Positions 38,400 through 49,900 of a stretch of 64,000 nucleotides of DNA are shown here, one piece after another. The first letter of the stretch is position 1. The number at the start of each line of letters is the position of its first letter. Both the position numbers and the translations under genes were made by a program. Location: the NCBI GenBank assembly GCA_008921705.1, contig VFFE01006710.1, positions 69,570 through 133,569 on the forward strand, in the 5' to 3' direction. This DNA is from Burhinus oedicnemus. Lineage: Eukaryota > Chordata > Aves > Charadriiformes > Burhinidae. The notes under the pieces are model-generated. The model was not told the DNA's origin. It saw nothing but the letters and a program-made list of their open reading frames with translations, and made no database searches.

Positions 38400-40569
38400 G
38401 ACATCAAAAACCAACCAAACAAAACAACACAAAAAAGGCAGCTGCAGACTTCGTATCCCCAGAAGTGGTTTGTGATTACTGGAGTTATATAGCTGGATAG
38501 TAAGGAAAATTTTTCTTCCTCTTTAACAAAATCTTACACGTCTTTTTAAAGCTGCTTCCCTCCCTTTCGTGTTCTGGCAGGTAGAGAACTTTCCTTTGTG
38601 ATTGAGGGTTTCTGGTATGTGTTTCTGTGCTGTTATGGAGTAGATGTGATGGGTTGTGGAGCAGTTGTTCCCACTTAACCGTCTCTTCTAAATCCCAGAC
38701 TGTTGCCTTGCTCTTTGTAATGTCACTTGAAGAGCTTCAGAGTAACTTGAGAGGATTTGCTGTTCTCTCTCAGATGTGAATGCTGAAAACTTCTACTGGT
38801 ATGGTTCTCTGCACTTTGTCCTCGGTTTCTTTTATCGGGAGTTATGTGGAAAAAGATCTTGCAGTAATTCCATTGAAATTGCACATTTGTTCAACAATTA
38901 CCTATTTTTTTTCTAACAATTCAACTCGCCTTGAAGTGAAAACTTGTGGAAACAGGTCAAACATGTTCTACAGGTACACTTAGAGCTTAATTTTATGAGA
39001 TAATGTGAGTAGTACAGGATATGTGTAACTTCATTTTTCAAAAACAAATGTGAAGGGAAAGAATATAAGATAGTTACCTACTGAGCCGGGTATTTGACCC
39101 ATCAAGAGTTGATTTTTATGTACTTTAGATTCTCGGCTTGATTTTGGGGGTTTTTTTTGTACTTCAGTAGACTAAATGCTGTTTGTAAAGATAGATATAT
39201 AGATGGCCTCACTTGAATCCACTGAAATGTACAGAAGTACATTTCTTATAAGTCTTGTCTCCTGGCACAGGCAGCTGTGCTCTGTCTTCCCTCAACTGCT
39301 GACTTCCCAGCTACCGAGCTCAACAATTTTAGAGGACCTTGATCTCAAAGACAGGAGGTTCTTGAGAGCTTCAAAAGCACGAGCGCCTGAAAAAAAAGAG
39401 AGAACCCTAGTAATAACCTGAGGAGAGAAACTATAGCATGAGCATATTGCACTTTGCTAGAGAGAAGAGCCCGTGTGCAGGACAGAAGTCAGGAAACTTT
39501 GATCAGAGCTTGGCATTTATTAGACACTAGGACTCTGACTGTGGGACAGTGTCAAAGAAAACTAGATCTTGCGGGGTTTACAGGTCATAAAACTATTCAT
39601 TTCACCTTACTGTAGTCCCAAAATAGCTTTGTATAGCTTTTAGCCCTTGTTGGAGGGAGAATGCTCTCTGTAGACCTTTTATCTGATTCAGTACAGGTGT
39701 TCTTATGTTCGATAGGGACTTATGACATAATGGGGATTTTTATTTTTTTTTTTAATTCACTAACTGGTTTAACAGATGATGACTCTCTTGAAACTGAGGA
39801 AACAGTTGTGCCATGGTATCAAGCTTAGTTCTTACAATACGTTGTGTTCTATCTTGTATTGAGATCATTTTTCTTCTTTCAGTAGATGTGATTTGTGCAT
39901 CGAACACTTGTGTTTTATCTGAGGAGGCACTTCTTCTCTAGCAGGCAAAGAGCAGAATTTGGTAATTCTCCGCTCTTTGCTTGTTAAAAAAAATTTTTTT
40001 GTCTGTTTTGTTATACTTAAGGTTTTTAGCAGGAAAAAAGAATGCGGAAGACAGTGATCACGTTATTCCATTTGCCCTTGACAAGGAACACAGGAGAGGA
40101 TACAAACAGTAAAAATACAGCCATGCTCTGCATTTCTCCGTTTCAAGCTCCTTTTGTGCAGCCATATGTGAGAAATTCAAATCCAGAACGTTTTGCATTC
40201 TTAACATCGCCTTGTTTTTCTTTCCCTGTTACAGACTTCCAAGCAGTTCTGGTTCGATCTTGCAATCCTTTTTCCATAGAAAAATCTATCTATCTGGATA
40301 AGAATTAATGCAAAAATGGGAAGCCAAGACTCAGGGCAGGGGGTCTCCTAAAATCCGTGTGTATTACTTCCCCTCTCTTCCTTTACTGCAGTAGATTAGA
40401 TCTGGCCTCCTTCAGTCTTCCCACTGTTTTCCTGCAGAAGTATTTAGAATTTTTAATGCTGGTAGATGTTAGGACAGATCTTGGAAAATAATATTAAAAC
40501 AAACAAACAAACCAAAAAAAACCCCCACAAAATACATCTTACTCCTATGTTCCAGTTAAGAAACTAAAT

Positions 40570-40830
40570 ACTCATGGCAGCATGGAAGGGACCTTGAGAG
40601 ATCATTTATCTATCCTTTTGTCATTTAATCCTTGCAAAGAATGGTTTGTCTGCCTAGAGATAACTTGTTCTAACTTGTTCTTTAAAACCTATGATTATAC
40701 AGATTTTTTTGAAATCCCTCCCAAGAAATGTATTTCAATGCTCCAATTGTTACCTCTAGCAAAAAGGTCTGGTGTTTCTTCCCCTCTTCTCCCCACCTGC
40801 CAAGTGTCAGCAGATTTCTCCCACTCAAGT
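40570..40830 (-). repeat. CR1/L3-type LINE relic, 3' end, antisense
   Basis: 'ggaagggaccttgagagatc' followed by 'aacttgttctttaaaaccta' and 'gattttt...ccctcccaag' follows, in order, the reverse complement of the widespread CR1/L3 3' end of sauropsids. It is the mirror image of the 3' end seen on the plus strand near 1235-1390. No coding capacity. Confidence 0.65.
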
Positions 40831-41834
40831 AGGTTGGGGGTGAGGGGGCTGCCAATGGAAACAGCAATGCAGGGTGGAAGACAAGGGACTCAATCCAGTG
40901 CAGCCATGCTTTGTGCTATTTTTCATTCAGTTTTGACTGCTGTTCTTCAATTAATGTCATACACATTGCATTATTTCCCTTCCGTTTATATTGGACTCAC
41001 TTCTGCACTCTGTGCTGTCCTGTTGCAGTGCACGGTAGTTCAAAAGCATCTCGAAAGGGAACTACTGATTGATCATCTGCTAGACCTTCCGCTCTTACAT
41101 AGTCAGAGTAAAAGCAGTTTAGGAGCGAGTGGTATAGTGCTGTGTCTCTGCAGTCCTGACTGAAGCTTGAGGTGTTTGTCATGCCGTCAGCCCCTGCAGA
41201 CTGAGCTTGTGACTGGCGCTAAAGTAATGGTAGCAGAGAGGAAAGGAAGGAAAACCAAAAGGATGGTAAAAGTGACGGCATGGGAGAACTTTGGCAGTTT
41301 CAGTAACTGTAAAAAGCTGAACTAGGAGTCTGAAAGAGGGAACCAATATATAAAGGAACAAGCAAAACCAGAATGAAAGTGCAGAGAATGGAAATATTTC
41401 AACTTTTCTTAGACTGCTTGGCTTCTAAGGTGCCATTTTGCACATGCATGATTCAATAATACAGGGTAGAAAGATCATAACATTGATGCTTAAGTTTCGA
41501 GTGCAAAATTGACTGGTAGGTCAGTTCTTCGACCTACCAAGAACCTTACTTTCGCCTACTCTAAATACTGGGTGAGAGAACCGTTGCTTCTTACCGGTAC
41601 AGGAGGATCCTTATGCTAAGCTGGGTGGTCTGATCATGATTTATTTTTTGTAACAGTAATGACACCTCATCTTTCTGTGTTGGAATCTTCTTAATCTTGA
41701 ACAAAGAATGGAAATACGTTTATTTAAGTGTAGTTATTACAGTATATTATTTTTATGTGCAGTTCCACTTATTTTTAAGAAGTCATAACATCTGCCTCAA
41801 TTCTGAACACGTGTGCATGACAATAAAACATATT

Positions 41835-41852
41835 TGATCACATTTGTGATCA
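41835..41852. repeat. Perfect 8-bp inverted repeat with 2-bp spacer
   Basis: TGATCACA-TT-TGTGATCA reads the same on both strands in intron 6. The arms are perfect. No vertebrate factor site of this exact form is claimed; chance is possible in 64 kb. Confidence 0.8.
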
Positions 41853-42608
41853 TGTAGCAATAAGACTTTATCCAGCTTTTCCATACATGTAGAGTTCTGC
41901 AGCAATACTTATGACTCTAAAGCAGTGTGCTAGGACACTGTACTGTGTAAATAGCTTATATAGTTTGCTATATAAAGCAGGAAAAACTTAATGATATTTG
42001 GAAATTATGATGGAAGAAATTACTCCATTACACTTGAGAGACATGGAGAGTTTTTTCCATTGAGCTTGCTACTCTTGTACAGTATACAAAATACAATAAA
42101 CCACATGCACTTAGACAGCAGACCTCTGTCAGATGCATAGTCACTTCTCACCGCATAAGTTTTGACAAACAAGCTGTTTCCCAGTAGTTTCTCCAGTAGC
42201 TAAGCCCATTTCTTACCCTTTTCTCTTCATGCTGCGGTATGAAAAATCACCTTTGGAGAGGGACTGGAAAACTTCAGTCTAGAGGGAAAGCTTTTATAGC
42301 TGTATACAGTATTGGAATGGAAATACTTTGGTAACCTTTCTGAAAGTCATTGCTTCTACTGGTCTATAATTAGCCACACAGGAAAAACAAAATCCTCTTT
42401 CAAGTGTAGTAGAAACCAAATAGATCAAATAACAAACACCTAAGTTATTTAGCAGCTTTCCCCCAAATACACTGGTCACTGGTAATTGGTTATGTAGCTC
42501 TGGGTGGATAAGCACGTGTCAACTTTAGTAATAAATGTTGAGCTTTTTGATTAAAACTCCCATTTCTTTGAGATGTCACTTATATAATTGGGCTTGTTTT
42601 CTATCCAG

Positions 42609-42665
42609 ATAGTATCTGCAGTGCAGTATTGCCATCAAAAGCATATTGTTCATAGAGATCTCAAG
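42609..42665 (+). CDS. MARK3: MARK3 coding exon 7 (catalytic loop HRDLK)
   Basis: Encodes residues 162-180, IVSAVQYCHQK.IVHRDLK, with His at the position where human MARK3 has Arg (as recalled) and other paralogues also vary. It contains the catalytic HRD aspartate (about 178) and the lysine two residues on. 57 bases, phase 0 at both ends; acceptor atccag, donor AAG|gtgagt. The next expected codons (AENLLLD..) are not found downstream. Confidence 0.97.
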
Positions 42666-43002
42666 GTGAGTAGGAAAAAGCGCGTGAAGTGTGTGTTTGT
42701 GAGCTTCTGTACCTGTTAGTGTGATCTTTATTGTGCTGATAAAATGTATATTAAACTTTCTGATTTATTTATGTTTTGCATGTGTTATAGCAAGTTGTGA
42801 GGAATGTTTACAGTATAGAACCATTTCAAATAAAAGGACGAGGATTTGTAAGACTTTTAAATACAGAAATTTAGTGGCTGCTGAAAGATAACCTGTCACC
42901 CTGTAGTCAGATTCAAATCTGATGTGAGTCAGTGTTAGCTGAGAGATCTTTTAAAAAAAAAAAAAAAAAAAAANNNNNNNNNNNNNNNNNNNNNNNNNNN
43001 NN

Positions 43003-43039
<37 letters not shown>

Positions 43040-43597
43040 TGTTTGCTGGGGTTACAAGAGACTTGGCTCCACAGTTACTTTCAAAGTGAATGTGAGACTA
43101 CACTGCATATGTGATATAACTTTTCCTGATGGTTACGTTGTGGATTCCTGCATTAATGGGTGGTCCACCAGGACTCTTTCCACATTTTCAAATGTGAACT
43201 GGAAGTATTGACTGCTAGGTTATGGTGTGGTTGCATTTTGTACCATCGTGGACCAGAAAGGCCAAAACAATACCAGCTTCCACAGACTTCCGTAGTCGAG
43301 CCTGGACCTGCTAGACTTGTCAGTGTTGTCACGCCACTCCTGGTCTGTGTTACGGGCTTTCAGCTGTGTGCTAGAAGACAGCTGATTGGGAAGCAGCTTG
43401 GCTTGATGTGCATAGTTGATTCTCCTCATGGGAGCAAAACAAAACTGACTAGGTGCTGGGGCCTGTTCTGGAAAAGAAAAATGAGAAAAAGCCTTCGTGT
43501 TTGGTAGATAGGGGGTGAGGGTGGGGGTGTGATCTTTCAACAACTCATTTTCTTTGCTGCTAAGTGTATTGTACTAATAAACCCCTTTCTTTTATAG
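42666..43597 (+). other. Intron remnants around the assembly gap; two or so MARK3 exons missing
   Basis: Between HRDLK and QIMKDRW the family needs about 119 residues (181-299): AENLLLD, DFG, the activation loop with LDTFCGSPPYAAPE, and the rest of the large lobe. I searched 42666-42952 and 43033-43597 in all plus-strand frames for these motifs and saw none. Flanking phases agree (0 before, 0 after), so loss of whole exons in the gap is the simplest reading. Confidence 0.85.
42953..43032. other. Assembly gap: 21 A, 29 N, 30 T
   Basis: N bases at 42974-43002 are bordered by an A run on the left and a T run on the right. Two different homopolymers facing a gap suggest contig ends broken in homopolymers, so the nominal 29 bases need not reflect the real distance. 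The gap must hide at least about 357 coding bases plus introns. Confidence 0.97.
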
Positions 43598-43697
43598 CAA
43601 ATTATGAAGGACAGGTGGATCAATGCAGGGCATGAGGAGGATGAACTTAAACCTTTTGTTGAACCAGAACTAGACATCTCGGACCAGAAAAGAATAG
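43598..43697 (+). CDS. MARK3: MARK3 coding exon after the gap (end of kinase domain, UBA linker)
   Basis: Encodes [20 protein letters not shown] and [13 protein letters not shown], about residues 300-332. This is the last helix of the kinase domain, the acidic common-docking-like segment (HEEDELKPF) and the start of the UBA domain. 100 bases; acceptor ttatag, donor ATAG|gtaatt; leaves phase 1. Identical to mammalian MARK3 as recalled. Confidence 0.97.
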
Positions 43698-43954
43698 GTA
43701 ATTGAGTATTTTTCAGAATATGATACTGTTTGCATGATGTGTGTGGGTTTTTTTCCTCTACCACTCTGTATTTACTTGCCATTTGGAAAAAGTAACTAAT
43801 CTTCTAATATTGATATTTCATCAGGCTTATGTTCTGACACTTAATTGTTCTGTTTAATTCTTTAATGTTCCATTCTTTCTCTTGAACTTAAACACTCAGC
43901 CAACCTAAACATCAGAGCTCTTCTGTTAGTTACAGAGTGTGTGTTTGTTTTTAG
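43698..43954 (+). other. MARK3 intron (257 bases) before the UBA exon
   Basis: Short AT-rich intron with acceptor tgtttttag. No internal feature seen. Confidence 0.9.
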
Positions 43955-44067
43955 ATATTATGGTAGGAATGGGATATTCTCAAGAGGAAATTCAAGAATC
44001 CCTTAGTAAAATGAAGTATGATGAAATCACAGCTACATACTTACTGCTGGGAAGGAAATCATCAGAG
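43955..44067 (+). CDS. MARK3: MARK3 UBA-domain exon
   Basis: Encodes [20 protein letters not shown] and the following [18 protein letters not shown], residues 333-370. This is the UBA domain with its MGY loop; in this family it packs on the kinase N-lobe and supports LKB1 activation rather than binding ubiquitin tightly. 113 bases; acceptor tttttag, donor GAG|gtaggt. The frame remains open past the donor to 44235 but loses similarity there. Confidence 0.97.
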
Positions 44068-44849
44068 GTAGGTACCATTCTTACAAATGCAAAGAAACAA
44101 AGCAGTCGGAAAGTGGCCTTAGCAAAGTTAGAAACAAAAATTAAGTCAGTAATTAGAGGCATCGCATTCCTGCCCAAAAGTCCATTACACTTAAAATCAC
44201 ATTATTCTAATCATCAGTGTCAACTGTCCAAATGATCCTGCACTTTTTCTCACTCTGATCTGAATCAGTAAACTCTTGTCTTTAGGCTCCCCAAAACTAC
44301 CTTGCTTGCTCAACAGTTATTTCTCTGAAGGACTTTGTATGCCTGTTACTGTCCTGTCTAGTCTAGGAGCTCAAGTGTGAATGTGCTAGCTGTAAATATT
44401 TTAAGTGAACCAAGGAGCAGGACTAATCAACCTAAAAAAGTTCTTGCCTTGCAAGTAGGCTTCCATGTGATGCTGAGAGGGCTCAGCATCAGTAAGCTGC
44501 TCTTGGTTCCTCCGCTGGAGGAGTTGGCATGGTGACTTCTACTAAATGTATCCTCTCTTCCTGTTAAAAATCTTAGAGAACTCTGAAGAGAGAGTAATGA
44601 AAGTAGACGTGGATTTTCTTTATCTGATTGTCCTTTGAGGAGCTGCAGATTCTGCTGAGTTTCACCTAAGACAGTTGCACAAGAATCTAAGAGAAGTTGG
44701 GGCCTCTAAGCAGCCTCATTACTGTCACAAAATTTCCTATTACCAGAGCCACCTTCCTTCTGCCTCCCTGTTACTACTCCCATAATGCGGTGGATGTTTA
44801 ATTTGTGTTGTCTGAACTCCTTGTTTTAATATTCTCATTTGTATTGTAG
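44068..44849 (+). other. MARK3 intron (782 bases)
   Basis: Ordinary AT-rich intron, no repeat recognised. Acceptor ttgtattgtag. Confidence 0.9.
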
Positions 44850-45003
44850 TTGGATGCAAGTGATTCAAGCTCCAGCAGCAATCTTTCACTTGCCAAAGTT
44901 AGGCCAAGTAGTGATCTTAATAATAGCACTGGACAATCTCCTCATCACAAAGTTCAGAGAAGCATATCTTCTAGCCAGAAACAGCGGCGGTACAGTGATC
45001 ACG
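44850..45003 (+). CDS. MARK3: MARK3 spacer exon ([14 protein letters not shown])
   Basis: Encodes 51 residues (371-421) of the Ser-rich spacer: [20 protein letters not shown], the segment [13 protein letters not shown], and the basic KQRRYSDH end. Mammals have V-F where this copy has I-S after QRS, as recalled. 154 bases; acceptor tgtag, donor CACG|gtgagc; leaves phase 1. The spacer is unstructured and carries phosphorylation sites. Confidence 0.96.
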
Positions 45004-46759
45004 GTGAGCAATTCTCATTTTCAGTGTTGCAGAATATAGTGACTTTCAGTTCTGTTTGGTTTCTGAATTTGTCTCCATCCCCCAAAGGTAAGGAGGATGA
45101 CAACACTGTAGCCCACAGCGTGGTGGCTAAATAATTTACTGAACAACTAATACTTTTTTAAAATTGGTTTTGTTATAAAGCGTTCAAAAACAGCTTCTAG
45201 AGGAAGGCTGAATATACCAACTTAATTCTCTTATTCTGCCTTGTGTTGTCCCTAGCATTCCTGACTGTGCTGGGAAAGTCTTGTTACAGAAATTGAAGAG
45301 AATGTTGCAACCCCCTTTTTCATGAAAAGCACAGCACTCCTCCCCCATGCTCTTGTATGTCTGTTCAGCTTTTGTTTTCTTTTGACACTAGTAGGTCAGC
45401 TTGTGTCTAAAAGAAATGTCAGTTTGCCAATATTTCTTGTTTCCTGTTTCCTGAGGGTAGTGTCACTTGATTATCCTGCAGGAATTAAATTTCTAAAGAT
45501 CAGTGACTCAGACAAACTTAGACACTCTTCTGCTTAATGAGTGTGTAGGATAGTAGCTTAGCATTTTCTAAGTATCTTAAACATCTTCCTGCCCAGACAC
45601 TAACTCATAAAAGGAGTCTCTGTTTAGGTCAAGTGTATTCAGAGGTTGCTTTCCTTGGGGAGTCTCCTGGGATGATGATTAATGTGTTTTGTGATGCTTT
45701 TTTAATATCTTGTTTTTTTTATATATATATATATATATATATGCATTTTTATGTGTGAGTATATACATACACTTTTCGATTAATTCTTATTAGAACACTA
45801 ATTACAAGGTTGATGTATCTTGATGTATCCTTTTCTGAGGAGATGTAGTCGAGAGCAGAAAACACAATCCTGACATCCCCCCAGGCTTTTCCCAGCCTCC
45901 AGGAACCTATTAAAGCAAGAGGGAGCTTGGGACTGTTGAAGGAGCTGCCTCATTCTCAGGTGTTCCGGCACACCCAGGGAGGCTGGTGGCAAACCACCGC
46001 TGCTTCTGGGCTGTTCCAGGAGCGCCGTCCGCCGGCTGTTAGTGCCGCTGGTGATCCAGGATTGTGTCACCAGGTAGCTGTCTCAGGAGCCCAATTTTAT
46101 CAGAAGTTGGCTTGAACAGCATGTGCCAGCTTTGTGCTAATGAAAGATCCTCTGATTTGAATGAGAGTCAGTTACTTATTAAGTGTCTTTAAGATGACTC
46201 CAAAGGTTTTTTTCGTACCAAGCCAAACCAGTGCCAGTATTCAAACACCAGAAGACTCCATTAAATTTGTAATTCTTTCATGGAAATCAAGTAATATCTT
46301 TGCCTAATTAATTCAAATAATCGTCTGTTATTATGGCCCTCCTGTCCTTAGCAAGGTAAACAGAAGAGAGTTGCCTATCTTTGAATTACAATATAAGGGG
46401 AAGCCTTACTAGAATTGACTTGAATATCAAATCTGTCAGATTTTATTACAAAATGGAGGGGCCTTGCTTCAGGGTGTCGTGTCTGTGTGTTGTCGTTGCC
46501 TCCATCCTGTCCCTCCCACCCTTAAAGAGGAGGGGTGGGGGGGGGAATGTTTGGAAAGTGTTTTGTTTTTCACAATATTTTACTGTCTTCTGAAACATGC
46601 ATATTTCAATAATTTAAATAATTACCTTTTTGCAGCTCTGCTTCCCAGTTTTAATTATTTTGATTCTCATGTGTGAATGCATTTCCATTGTAGTGAAAAA
46701 TAGCTATTGAACTTCTGAGAAGAAAAATCCTTTTCCTGTTTCTTTTTTTGTTTTTCAAG
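45004..46759 (+). other. MARK3 intron (1.76 kb) with TA repeat
   Basis: Contains a TA repeat at 45720-45742 and a GC-richer patch at about 45830-46110 whose nature is unknown. Acceptor tttttcaag. No exon recognised. Confidence 0.8.
45720..45742. repeat. (TA)n microsatellite
   Basis: An alternating AT run of about 22 bases after a T-rich stretch. Likely variable in length. Confidence 0.95.
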
Positions 46760-46977
46760 CTGGACCGTCCATCCCCTCAGTAGTGGCATATCCCAAAAGA
46801 AGCCAGACTAGTACTACAGACAGTGACCTCAAAGAGGAAGGAATTCAGTCAAGAAAATCTAGTAGTAGTGCTGTTGCAGGAAGAGGAATTGCACCAGCTA
46901 GTCCAATGCTTGGAAATGCCAGCAATCCCAATAAGGCTGATATTCCTGAACGTAAGAAAAGTTCGGCTGTTCCTAGT
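46760..46977 (+). CDS. MARK3: MARK3 spacer exon ([17 protein letters not shown]..)
   Basis: Encodes residues 422-494: [60 protein letters not shown] and [13 protein letters not shown]. Basic-Ser motifs (PKRSQTS, SRKSSS, RKKSS) are typical phosphorylation and 14-3-3 sites of this family. Differences from mammals cluster in SRKSS(S)SAVAGRG. 218 bases; donor AGT|gtaagt; leaves phase 0. Confidence 0.97.
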
Positions 46978-49900
46978 GTAAGTAAAAACATTTATTTATC
47001 AAAACCATGAAATGTTTTTGAGGGGCGAAGAAGTGATAAACCTGTGCTGTATCAGTGGTGCTGATTTTTACTTTTCATTCATCAAGAGTAAATGTAGGTA
47101 TCTCATACTGTTGCCTTTTTTTCCCCTGCATCAGTCAGCTACTCAAGTTACACCTCTTAATAGTCCTGAAGTAGTTAGTAGGTATTAATAATTAACACTA
47201 GTAGCTGTTGGTGAACAGACATAATTTGGGTATTAAAAAATCATTTAAGAAAAAAGATAAAAGAAACTGAACCCAAAGGCTGTCCCGTGAAATTTCCTAT
47301 GAGTTATTTCTGATATCAGCAGCTACTCGTCTGTGGCCTCTGTACAGAAGAATGAAGTCTCTATTTTTATTATCCTTTTTTATAGTTTCATGTGTATAAG
47401 GAGCCACCTAATCTTTGTTCTCAAACAGGCTATTCCAAGTCAAAGTTATGTATATTAAGATTATCAAAGAAATACAGCTCTAAAAGCTGTTCAAAGGTGT
47501 ATTTCAACCTGTATTTAAAAACAGTGTGCCTGGCTTTTGTCCTCCTGGGCTTCCCCTGCCTGCCCCTAAACCTCAACAACAAGAAAAAAAACCACACTAA
47601 GGTGCATAACTAGGGAATTTACAGCATCGAGCAGTAGGCAGCGTACCAAAAGAAAGAAAATCCTCGTTTTGGTTTGGCTTTAACTTGTATACTCTGTGGT
47701 ACCTCTGAGGCAAAGTTGGAAATCTGTTTTCATATAATAACTCGAGTCTTGTAACATTTAATTTCTAAAACTTTGGGATTTTGTATTGAAAAACTTCCTT
47801 CTTTTCAGAAGAAATAACTTCCCAGTTCTTTATTCAACTTGCAGTGGAGTGATTTTTATTATTTTTTAAAAAAAAACAAAGCTCATATTTGGGCATATAC
47901 TCAGCACCATAACTTACAACAAATGAGAACAAAACTTCCTGAGCTCATGGCTTTTTGACAATCTGAAGCAAAAGAAGTGAAATAAGATTTGTTTTACTTT
48001 TTTGGTTCTGTGTCGTCAATTGGCTCAGTGGCTGATAGTGACTTGGCTGGAGGATTTCAGCCAAAAAGATTCCTTGGAAAGACACGTCTTCTACTGTAGC
48101 AGCTGTTGTTCATAAATGTGAACAGGCGCTCATGATTTTGAGGGACCCTATTCTGATATCTGTGGTACCTTGCCCTTTCCTTTGGTTTTTGATCAGTCCA
48201 GAAACCACACAGATTTTGTTTTTTCTTACATGACAGTTCTTAGCTACTGAGTCTCAAAATGGTAGGAAAAACAAATCAGTTTTGTCCTACGTTGGACTTC
48301 ACTAAGTATCGTGTAGCGCCTTATTCAAGAGCTTTGCATCACAGTTGCAACATATTTTACATTTAATATCTTTAGTATTTTGATCTGCGATTCTACACTA
48401 TTCCCAAATCCCGGGGAAGTATTTCAGTAGTCTTATTTCAAATTTATTACTACTGTAGCTGAAATAAAATTTGAGCTCATAACCATAGGATACCTCTCTC
48501 TTCTGATTCAGTGTGCAACTCATCTTTTACTAGCAGTGGTACAAGGTGGTGAACATGGAATCAGACTTGTGATGTCACTCAATTAGTGATTAACTAATTA
48601 GTTTAAAATTGTCTCTGTTCATAGCTCTTCATGTCAGACTGTGCAGACTTATTTCTGCCTACCCCCCTTTTGCTTTCTGGCGGTTGGGGGTGGAGGGAAG
48701 CACTGACTTTTTACACAATTCCTGGAACTGATTAGCGAGTTTTTTCTTATAGTATTGGCATGCGTCTAGAAGGAAAAAAATGATATTGGAGTTACCATAT
48801 TTGTCCTGAAGTTGAAGAAAGTAAAAAGTTTGAGGTGGAGAGAATTTGTGTTCTTACTGAGTCCTAAAATCAGTAATACGATGAGAAAATCACTGAAGCC
48901 ACAGAAAAATACTGTTTAAAAGCAGTTACTGCTTTTGACAGATACAGCAAAAGTAGTAGAACTGGTCCTCACTGGAGACCCTTAGCCAGTTATGTGCTGC
49001 TCTTACTGAATAACAAAGCTTACAAGCATACACTTAAGGGTAAGAGTTGTGCTTGTACAACAGATAGCTAAGTCTGGGGTTGGAGTGAGGGGCTCCAAGC
49101 TGTACTTGTAAAGTTAACAGAGTGTTAACTCTTGTGAACTAAATAGTTCTGCAAGCTGAACAAGTGCACATCGAAAAGCTGCAGGTTCATTGGGTGAATA
49201 CCAAATTAATAATGAGAACCTGCTACAGGGGTTGCAAAGTTAGCAGCAGCTAATAACTCCTTTTTTTAATAACTCCTTGTTTATTACTCACAGCTTTGGA
49301 TTTTTCCTCAGTGCTTGTAATAAGGCTGCCCCAGAGCCCTTAATATAGCTTTAAGAACACTGGAAGAGGAGAGTAGGCGGTATGTTTGTAAAATCATTTA
49401 GGACCAAAAAACATACTAGTGCTCTTAAGTAAATAGATTGGTTCATTATTTTAAGTCAGAAGCCAATTCTTTGAAAGTTTTTCATCGGTCCTCGCCTTGG
49501 TGTCTCTTAATGTGAAAACAGCCTGCCTAAGCAGTGGCCACAAGACTCTGTAGAACAAGAGGAAGACTCTGTATCACAAATTCATCCTCTGTGCTGTGCT
49601 TGGTCCTTGTGCATATGCTCGGAAGTGTCAACATGTGCTTTTGCAGTGTCAACACCTCTTGCAAAAAAGGCAGATGATGCCACAAGGATGAACTTACGCA
49701 CTGACCCTAACCCTAGAGGCTGTTATTCCGTCAGGGAGCGTGGTCGACACCAGTTCCAGGCTTCCTGTGCTGTGCACCTGTGCAACTTAGTCATGTCCAG
49801 AGATTAGTGGTCTGTAGATTGGCTGGGGGGGGAAGTTGTAGCTGAAGAGCTTCCTTGATGAAATGTGGAAGGTCGTACACTAAAATTGTCAAGGTCCAAA

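Noticed and set aside
40249..40260. tRNA B-box-like 'ggttcgatctt'
   Set aside because: No A box at the right distance, no acceptor-stem pairing and no tRNA fold; the T-stem also fails to pair.
40582..41163. 193-codon open frame in intron 6
   Set aside because: It begins inside an antisense LINE 3' end, has no recognisable domain, no splice sites in context and no promoter; open by chance.
42609..43697. MARK3 as a pseudogene or kinase-dead gene
   Set aside because: All other exons are intact with conserved splice sites and no stops; the missing part coincides with an assembly gap.
43939..44235. Extension of the UBA exon past 44067
   Set aside because: The frame stays open but the donor GAG|gtaggt is good and the next exon continues the protein in phase.
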